This document shows, in pieces, positions 8,050-12,339 of a stretch of DNA of 29,095 bases. Position numbers and translations under genes: made by a program. Origin of the DNA: Bradyrhizobium sp. (lineage in GTDB: Bacteria; Pseudomonadota; Alphaproteobacteria; Rhizobiales; Xanthobacteraceae); contig JAQGKC010000173.1 in NCBI GenBank assembly GCA_028290305.1, positions 1-29,095 of the forward strand. The letters run 5' to 3'. Under the pieces are notes generated by a model. It saw nothing but the letters and a program-made list of their open reading frames with translations. It made no database searches and had not been told where the DNA came from. Numbering within the stretch: the first letter of the stretch is position 1; every line of letters begins with the position of its first letter.

Positions 8050-8907
8050 TTAGAATTCCGGCTCAAACGTCACCGGCAGATTCGGAAACGCCTCGCCAAA
8101 CCATTTCTTTTGCAGTTCGGCGAACCTGCCGCTCGCCTTCTCCTTGGCGATGAACTCATTCAAGAAGGCAAGCAACTCCGTATTGCCCTTTGCAACGGCC
8201 CAGGCGGGGAACGATTTTCCGGAGACCGCCTGACCGACTTCGAACACGGCCGGTTTTTCGGCCACAAGCGTCTGCAGGTTGATGACGGTGTTGACGACGT
8301 AATCGACACGGCCAAGCGCCAGATCCTGATAGGCTTCGGGATAGGACGTGTATTCGACGACCTTGCCGAGCTTGCCGCCATCCTTCTCCAGCATGGCCCC
8401 GAGTTCAGGAAGACGGGCGAGCAGCGCGCTGCCGGCCTGGACCCCGACGGTCTTTCCGCTCAAATCCTTGATCGAGGAAATGGACTTGTCGTCCTTTCGC
8501 TTTACATAATAATGCGTCGCGTCGGCGATCGGGCTTGTGAAATCAAGCGATTGCTTGCGTTCCTTTGTAATGATCGCAGCGGTGATGGCGACATCATACT
8601 TGCCCGTGCTGACACCGGCCAGAATGCCGGTCCACGGCAGGATCTCCTGTTTGATCTCGAACGGCGCGTATTTGCGGAGGTCTTCGATCAACTCGTTATC
8701 GAAGCCTGTCGGCTTGCCATCCTTGACGAATTCGAACGGGCGGAAATCGTCCTCCGTCGCAACGATGAGACCGCGCTTCTTGATTTCATCGAGGCTGGCG
8801 GCCTTTGCATTTCCGAGCAGCATCGGCGTGGCAAACAACGCTGCCAGCAGGCCAAGCGTCAGGCGTCGCGACAGGGAATTGGGCTGGGCGAACGAATATT
8901 GTGTCAT
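8050..8907 (-). CDS. Periplasmic substrate-binding protein, family 3, of the polar amino acid-type ABC importer
   Basis: A 285-residue binding protein. The start is placed at ATG 8907-8905 because GGAGGAAG lies at ideal distance upstream; the frame is open further to 8952 without such a site. A Sec signal peptide is clear: basic SLSRRLTLGL, then a hydrophobic core, then AKA-ASLDEI near residue 37. The mature part follows the SBP_bac_3 pattern (LDEIKKRGLIVATEDDFRPFEFVKDGKPTGFDNELIEDL, GKYDVAITAAIITKERKQSLDFTSPI, DLSGKTVGVQAGS, LGRVDYVVN). It should capture the importer's substrate in the periplasm. In this family an Arg plus an Asp normally hold an amino-acid carboxylate and amine. The block corresponding to the usual Arg reads TKERKQSLDF, so the ligand may be amino-acid-like or a guanidino acid rather than free guanidine. 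That is inference. It is 81 bp downstream of the nitroreductase gene. Confidence 0.93.
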   Translation of the reverse strand: MTQYSFAQPNSLSRRLTLGLLAALFATPMLLGNAKAASLDEIKKRGLIVATEDDFRPFEFVKDGKPTGFDNELIEDLRKYAPFEIKQEILPWTGILAGVSTGKYDVAITAAIITKERKQSLDFTSPIADATHYYVKRKDDKSISSIKDLSGKTVGVQAGSALLARLPELGAMLEKDGGKLGKVVEYTSYPEAYQDLALGRVDYVVNTVINLQTLVAEKPAVFEVGQAVSGKSFPAWAVAKGNTELLAFLNEFIAKEKASGRFAELQKKWFGEAFPNLPVTFEPEF

Positions 8908-8988
8908 AATGAATCTTCCTCCGTTGGGGTGATGGCATGTCGTGGCCTGCAAAGAAGATGGTGACGTGTCGCGCTTGCGTGGTCCTTT

Positions 8989-9822
8989 TCAATCGAAGCT
9001 GAATCCGTGTGAACGCAGATAAGGTGAGAATGCCGCACCTTCGGCCTTGGCCGCCTGCCGCGCCTTGTCTTCCGACCAGCCATAAAACGCCGCGTCGCCG
9101 AACTCCGCGTTGGAACGCTGCTGCTCCCTGGGAATGGCGTGCAGCGCATCGCGACGGCGGTCGTAATCGTCGATGGCTTGGGGAAGCGCGCTATCGTCGT
9201 ATCGATCGCGGTGCGTCGTCGCGAGACGCGGCAAGCGCAAGCTGACGTGGCCCTCGGCCTGCGGATAGCCGAGGCAAAGTCCTGCGACCGGAAAAACCAG
9301 ATCGGGCAATCCGAGAATTTCCGCGACCTTGTCGATCTCATTGCGAATGACGCTGATGGGACAGACACCGAGCCCTGCGGATTCCGCGCACAGGATCATG
9401 GTCTGCATGGCCAGGGCGGCATCAACGCTGGCGTTGAAAAAACCCTCCAGCGTACCGTTGCGAACGGGCTTTCCACGCAACTCACCGATACGTTGCAGTC
9501 GCCTCGCGTCTCCGAGAAAAACGAAGAACGCTGGCGAAAGCCCGATCCAGGGCATGCTCGGGAACAATTTGCCGATCGCAGCGCGCTGCGTTGGATCGTC
9601 GACCCGCAAAATCGATGCCTGCTGGAAATCCGACTTGGCCGAAGTGCTCAGGGCCGCGGCGACGAGCAGATCCAGCAGGTCATCGCTCGGAACAGCATCG
9701 CTGTAACGGCGCACGGTCTTCCGCGAGATAACCCGGCGGATAAAATCGTTGTCGGCAACGCCCTCGCCGGATGGGCCGCCATCGCCAAAGCGCCGCTCGA
9801 TTACGTCTGCATAGGCCGACAT
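8989..9822 (-). CDS. Nitroreductase family FMN-dependent oxidoreductase
   Basis: A 277-residue nitroreductase-fold flavoprotein. FMN-binding signatures are seen: ISRKTVRRYSDAVPSDDLLDLLVAAALSTSAKSDFQ near residues 31-66, AALAMQTMILCAESAGLGVCPIS in the middle and PVAGLCLGYP after it. It has the longer C-terminal tail of the NfsA/Frp-like branch, so it is not the short RutE type. It is the first large gene after the guanidine riboswitch. Its ATG (9822-9820) overlaps the stop codon of a possible 29-codon leader ORF as TGATG, and no strong ribosome binding site of its own is visible. NAD(P)H-dependent reduction of a nitro, N-oxide or quinone-like substrate is the family activity. A role on an oxidised guanidino compound is an untested idea from context. 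Confidence 0.9.
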   Translation of the reverse strand: MSAYADVIERRFGDGGPSGEGVADNDFIRRVISRKTVRRYSDAVPSDDLLDLLVAAALSTSAKSDFQQASILRVDDPTQRAAIGKLFPSMPWIGLSPAFFVFLGDARRLQRIGELRGKPVRNGTLEGFFNASVDAALAMQTMILCAESAGLGVCPISVIRNEIDKVAEILGLPDLVFPVAGLCLGYPQAEGHVSLRLPRLATTHRDRYDDSALPQAIDDYDRRRDALHAIPREQQRSNAEFGDAAFYGWSEDKARQAAKAEGAAFSPYLRSHGFSFD

Positions 9823-9911
9823 CAGTTCGAACCCCGGCTAGGTCCGCGGATCGAGGGCTTAATCGTCGCGTAGACAATCAGGGTAAGCGTTCGGAAATTC
9901 GAGACGTCCAT
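9822..9911 (-). CDS. Possible 29-residue leader peptide between riboswitch and nitroreductase
   Basis: A short frame (MDVSNFRTLTLIVYATIKPS then IRGPSRGSN) starts at ATG 9911-9909 and is preceded by GTGGAG at about 7 nt. Its TGA stop (9824-9822) overlaps the nitroreductase ATG as TGATG. The peptide has a short hydrophobic stretch (LTLIVYATI) and no recognised domain. Its position downstream of the aptamer with a good ribosome binding site suggests that it could couple riboswitch-controlled initiation to translation of the nitroreductase. It could equally be a chance frame. Confidence 0.35.
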   Translation of the reverse strand: MDVSNFRTLTLIVYATIKPSIRGPSRGSN

Positions 9912-9941
9912 CGCCAACTCCACTCAAGGTTCATAACCCCT

Positions 9942-9974
9942 GGAATTGGCATAGACCTGAGCGACGCCAATTCC
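9942..9974 (-). promoter_or_regulatory. Hairpin following the riboswitch aptamer (candidate expression platform)
   Basis: On the minus strand GGAATTGGC (9974-9966) pairs perfectly with GCCAATTCC (9950-9942) around a 15-nt loop. Beyond an A-A mismatch the CC/GG flank would compete with the 3' strand of aptamer helix P1 (TAGCCA, 9980-9975). AGGTCT in the loop can alternatively pair with AGACCT at the aptamer's 3' end. No U-tract follows, so an intrinsic terminator is not evident. Control of translation or of Rho access is more likely. Confidence 0.5.
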
Positions 9975-10083
9975 TGGCTACTGAGGTCTCCCGGGATTTT
10001 ATCCCGCCGTGCCCTGTGCAGATTTCTCCTGCTCAGGCGGCAGCTCTTGGACCAGCCATCAAACGGATGCGGAACCCTAGCCA
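9975..10083 (-). promoter_or_regulatory. Guanidine-I (ykkC-type) riboswitch aptamer
   Basis: Read on the minus strand, the leader contains the hallmark ykkC blocks in order: CTAGGGTTCCG (10080-10070), CTGGTCCAAGAG just after it, and ACGGCGGGATAAAATCCCGG then GAGACC (about 10010-9985). Closing helix P1 is visible as TGGCTA (10083-10078) with TAGCCA (9980-9975). This RNA class binds free guanidinium and turns on genes for guanidine export or degradation. The aptamer begins about 11 nt after the predicted sigma-54 start point. Two positions differ from the consensus I recall: A for G in CUGGUCCGAGAG, and U for G in AUAAAAGCCCGGG. Related ykkC subtypes bind ppGpp or PRPP, but the downstream DUF1989 and importer genes favour guanidine. 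Confidence 0.9.
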
Positions 10084-10104
10084 CCAACTCAATGACAAAG
10101 TTGG

Positions 10105-10121
10105 AGCAAGGGACATGCCAG
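10105..10121 (-). promoter_or_regulatory. Sigma-54 (RpoN) promoter of the guanidine-riboswitch operon
   Basis: On the minus strand CTGGCATGTCCCTTGCT (10121-10105) matches YTGGCACG-N4-TTGCW with a single change. The invariant GG (10119, 10118) and GC (10107, 10106) have the exact -24/-12 spacing. Transcription should start near 10094, just ahead of the guanidine aptamer. Sigma-54 use implies activation by an enhancer-binding protein such as NtrC under nitrogen limitation. No such activator gene is present in the window. Confidence 0.75.
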
Positions 10122-10162
10122 ACCAAGCGGCCAACACCGCCGGCAGCTTTTTCTCTCGCAGC

Positions 10163-10228
10163 TTCCCCGCATTCAATTGTGACTATTCGGTCAAGTACCT
10201 AGGCCAAGTACCTAGGCATTGCGGGGAA
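10163..10228. repeat. Inverted repeat enclosing a 13-bp tandem duplication, candidate upstream activating region
   Basis: TTCCCCGCA (10163-10171) and its exact complement TGCGGGGAA (10220-10228) flank two perfect head-to-tail copies of CAAGTACCTAGGC (10192-10204 and 10205-10217), each holding the palindrome CCTAGG. The block lies 69 to 134 bp upstream of the predicted sigma-54 start at 10094, the usual distance for enhancer-binding protein sites. It does not match the NtrC consensus well. Confidence 0.45.
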
Positions 10229-10265
10229 ATCGCCCTCTCCGCCTGGTCCATCGGCGGACAATAAA

Positions 10266-10283
10266 TGCGAAGACTACTTCGCA
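10266..10283. promoter_or_regulatory. MarR-type palindrome, second copy of the operator near marR
   Basis: TGCGAAG-ACTA-CTTCGCA is a perfect 7+7 palindrome with a 4-bp centre. Extended by AT on the right it matches the palindrome at 10948-10967 at 17 of 20 positions (TRCGAAGNNTACTTCGCAAT). It lies downstream of the marR gene and about 180 bp upstream of the predicted start of the minus-strand operon. The same regulator could therefore touch both operons. Confidence 0.55.
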
Positions 10284-10387
10284 ATGCGGGATGTCTTTGC
10301 GACCACTGCCGGCGTCGGTTTTGTAGACCTGCCGCTTTTGGGGCACGGTGCACAGATTGTAGTCGTTCGACCGCCTGCCGTGATCCG

Positions 10388-10873
10388 TCAATCGGGAACC
10401 GCCGCGGCTTCCTCTCGATGAGAGCTTGCCGTCACAATCTTCTGCATCATGACAATCAATCGCTTTTGGTCTGCCTTACTCAGATCGGCCACCGTCTCAC
10501 GGTGAGCGGCGCGTGCCGACGCTTCCATTTGCCGGACCAATGTCGCGCCGGCCTTTGTCAGCCGGCACATCTGTGCCCGGCGATCCCGGTGATGGATGGA
10601 GCGCTCGATAAAGTTACGTGATTGCAAGCGCTTAAGTGCACCGGTCGTCGTTGTGCGGTCGAGCGCGACGTCTGCCGCTAAAGTGGTCTGATCGGCATTT
10701 CCGCGCTCCGCCAAGGCGGAGAGAAGGCTATACTGCAGTGGCGTAACCGCAAAAGCAGCGCATTTCTTCTGAAAAAGCGCGACGTGAATTTGATGCAGCC
10801 GCCGGATCAGAAATCCCGGCCGTTGTTCGAGCGGCCAGGAATTGCCGCTCTTTTGCACTGGTTTCTTCGCCAT
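10388..10873 (-). CDS. MarR family transcriptional regulator
   Basis: A 161-residue MarR-family winged-helix dimer. After a short basic N terminus (MAKKPVQKSGNSW) come the dimerisation helix (PGFLIRRLHQIHVALFQKKCAAFAVTPLQYSLLSAL), the recognition segment (QTTLAADVALDRTTTTGALKRLQSRNFIER) and the wing (HHRDRRAQMCRLTKAG), then the C-terminal helices. The start at 10873 gives a compact protein; an in-frame ATG at 10918 would add 15 residues. It is divergent from the amidohydrolase/molybdenum hydroxylase operon. Matching palindromes sit on both sides of the gene (10266-10283 and 10948-10967), so it probably regulates its own transcription and the neighbouring operon. A small aromatic or heterocyclic ligand is usual for the family; which one is unknown. 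Confidence 0.92.
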   Translation of the reverse strand: MAKKPVQKSGNSWPLEQRPGFLIRRLHQIHVALFQKKCAAFAVTPLQYSLLSALAERGNADQTTLAADVALDRTTTTGALKRLQSRNFIERSIHHRDRRAQMCRLTKAGATLVRQMEASARAAHRETVADLSKADQKRLIVMMQKIVTASSHREEAAAVPD

Positions 10874-10922
10874 CTTCGACCACTCTGTCCTTGTCCGTGC
10901 TGCATGAATTTGTTGCAATCCA

Positions 10923-10938
10923 TGGCACGGTTGTTGCT
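10923..10938 (+). promoter_or_regulatory. Sigma-54 (RpoN) promoter of the amidohydrolase-molybdenum hydroxylase operon
   Basis: TGGCACGGTTGTTGCT fully matches the core TGGCACG-N4-TTGCW, with GG at 10924-10925 and GC at 10936-10937 in exact -24/-12 register. The predicted start is near 10949, 79 bp before the ATG at 11028. The start point abuts the palindrome at 10950-10963, so a MarR dimer bound there would block it. Confidence 0.78.
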
Positions 10939-10947
10939 ATATTAAAA

Positions 10948-10967
10948 TACGAAGTATACTTCGCAAT
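10948..10967. promoter_or_regulatory. Candidate MarR operator at the divergent marR/amidohydrolase promoters
   Basis: CGAAGTATACTTCG (10950-10963) is a perfect 14-bp palindrome; the extended block TACGAAGTATACTTCGCAAT is shared with the site at 10266. It covers the predicted +1 of the sigma-54 promoter. On the other strand it falls between TTGCGA (10967-10962) and an AT-rich stretch that could be the -35 and -10 of marR. One bound dimer could silence both directions. Confidence 0.6.
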
Positions 10968-11027
10968 TAGCTGGCGGCTACGATACGCTACCTATAGCGC
11001 GCTAACTATCAGGAGAGGAGATCGACC

Positions 11028-12305
11028 ATGTCTGTAAGCCCCACATTTGACCTGCTTCTGCGCGGGGGTCGTGTCATAGATCCGGCGGCAGGCATCGACG
11101 GCATCAAAGACGTCGCCATTCGCAACAACAAGATCGCCGCCGTTCAGTCCGATATTTTGCCGACGAGCGCCCGAGAGGTCCTGGACGTTACGGGAAAGAT
11201 CGTTCTCCCCGGACTGATCGACACCCATGCGCATGTCTATCAATATGTGACAGGCCGCTTCGGCATGAACGCCGACATGGTGGGCGTCCAATCCGGGGTT
11301 ACGACCCTGGTCGATCAGGGCGGACCTTCCTGCATGACCTTGCCGGGCTTCCGGCATTTCATTGCCGAGAAAGCGCAGTCGCGGACGTATGCATTTCTGT
11401 CGGCGTATCTCGTGGGTGGTTTGGAAGGTCATTATTACCCCAATCTTTATAGCCCGGACTGCGTCGATATCGATGCCACCGTGAAAGCGGCGACCGCCAA
11501 TCATGATCTGGTGCGCGGCATCAAGGCTCATGCCGAAATCGGCGGCTTCGCACGCTGGGGCATTCGCGTCATCGAGATGGCCGCCGAGATCGGACGTCGC
11601 GCGGGCCTTCCGGTCTATGTGCATTTCGGACAACTCTGGGGTTTGCCGGAAAGCGGCACCAACGGTGAAGACGTCGATACGATTCTGGAACGGGTGATCC
11701 CGGTGCTTCGTTCCGGCGATGTGCTGGCTCATCCGTTCACGCGGCATCCCGGCGGCTTCGTCAATCGTGAAGGCGAAGTACACCCGGTGATCCAGGCGGC
11801 GCTCGACCGCGGACTGCGGATCGATGTCGGCCATGGCAGCCACTTCTCGTATCGTCTCGCGCGCAAGGCGATTGCCGCCGGTATTATTCCGACCACGCTG
11901 GGAGCAGATATCCACGGTTACAACACCCACGTGCCGGCGCCTGCTGGAACGCCGGACGAGCATGTCGATGACGAAAATCATCCCTTCGCAAGTCAGGCGA
12001 AATTCAGCCTGGTGCAGGCGATGAGTTCGATGATGGCACTGGGTCTTACCCTGGAGCAGGTAGTGCCGATGGTGACTTCGCGTCCAGCCGAGATGTTGGG
12101 GCTTTCGGATACCATCGGCACGTTGCGGCCCGGCATGGATGCCGACGTCTCCGTGCTCACGGAGAAGCCCGGCCGTTACGTTCTGCGTGACAACGAAAAG
12201 ACGGAAGTGGTCGCGGATAGTCTGTTGCAGCCGGTATTTTGCTTGCGTGCAGGCGTGCGCCATGATGCCGTCGCTCCCATCCTGCCACGGGCGGTGGCCG
12301 CTTAA
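11028..12305 (+). CDS. Amidohydrolase/deacetylase family metallohydrolase (dihydroorotase-like)
   Basis: A 425-residue amidohydrolase-superfamily enzyme of the group annotated as amidohydrolase/deacetylase metallohydrolases. The metal motif is HAHVYQY (GLIDTHAHV near residue 67). GIKAHAEIGG supplies the lysine expected to be carboxylated and bridge two metals. HFGQLWG and AHPFTRHPGGF give further histidines, and GHGSHFSYRLARKA and LGADIHGYN contain the catalytic region. The family hydrolyses cyclic amides, N-acyl groups or related bonds, and several members are promiscuous. AGGAGAGGAG lies 7-16 nt before the ATG. It is the first gene of the operon and is followed 34 bp later by the molybdenum hydroxylase. 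This fits ring opening of the hydroxylated heterocycle, which is inference. Confidence 0.87.
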   Translation: MSVSPTFDLLLRGGRVIDPAAGIDGIKDVAIRNNKIAAVQSDILPTSAREVLDVTGKIVLPGLIDTHAHVYQYVTGRFGMNADMVGVQSGVTTLVDQGGPSCMTLPGFRHFIAEKAQSRTYAFLSAYLVGGLEGHYYPNLYSPDCVDIDATVKAATANHDLVRGIKAHAEIGGFARWGIRVIEMAAEIGRRAGLPVYVHFGQLWGLPESGTNGEDVDTILERVIPVLRSGDVLAHPFTRHPGGFVNREGEVHPVIQAALDRGLRIDVGHGSHFSYRLARKAIAAGIIPTTLGADIHGYNTHVPAPAGTPDEHVDDENHPFASQAKFSLVQAMSSMMALGLTLEQVVPMVTSRPAEMLGLSDTIGTLRPGMDADVSVLTEKPGRYVLRDNEKTEVVADSLLQPVFCLRAGVRHDAVAPILPRAVAA

Positions 12306-12339
12306 CCGCGCACGGCAGATTCATAGGGACACGGCGTTA

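Larger units (their letters stand above)
9823..10387. other. 565-bp regulatory interval between nitroreductase and marR
   Basis: This stretch has no convincing large gene. From right to left it holds a MarR-type palindrome (10266-10283), an inverted repeat with a tandem duplication (10163-10228), a sigma-54 element (10105-10121), the guanidine-I aptamer (9975-10083), a hairpin (9942-9974) and a possible leader ORF (9822-9911). Short plus-strand frames here (for example 10115-10264 and 10284-10421) are not supported as genes. Confidence 0.8.

Noticed and set aside
9823..9845. GGGGTTCGAAC on the minus strand, resembling a tRNA T-arm
   Set aside because: No acceptor, D or anticodon arms can be built around it, and it sits in the leader ORF just before the nitroreductase start.
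10115..10264. Plus-strand 49-codon frame with AAGGGA before its ATG
   Set aside because: It runs opposite to and across the sigma-54 element, inverted repeat and tandem duplication, and its product has no recognisable feature.
10284..10421. Plus-strand 45-codon frame (MRDVFATTAGVGFVDLPLLG...) that reads like a protein fragment
   Set aside because: It starts inside a palindrome, overlaps the marR 3' end on the other strand and is too short to assign; a gene remnant is possible but not supported.
10992..12263. Long minus-strand open frame opposite the amidohydrolase gene
   Set aside because: Same shadow effect; the plus-strand frame has all amidohydrolase motifs and a clear ribosome binding site.
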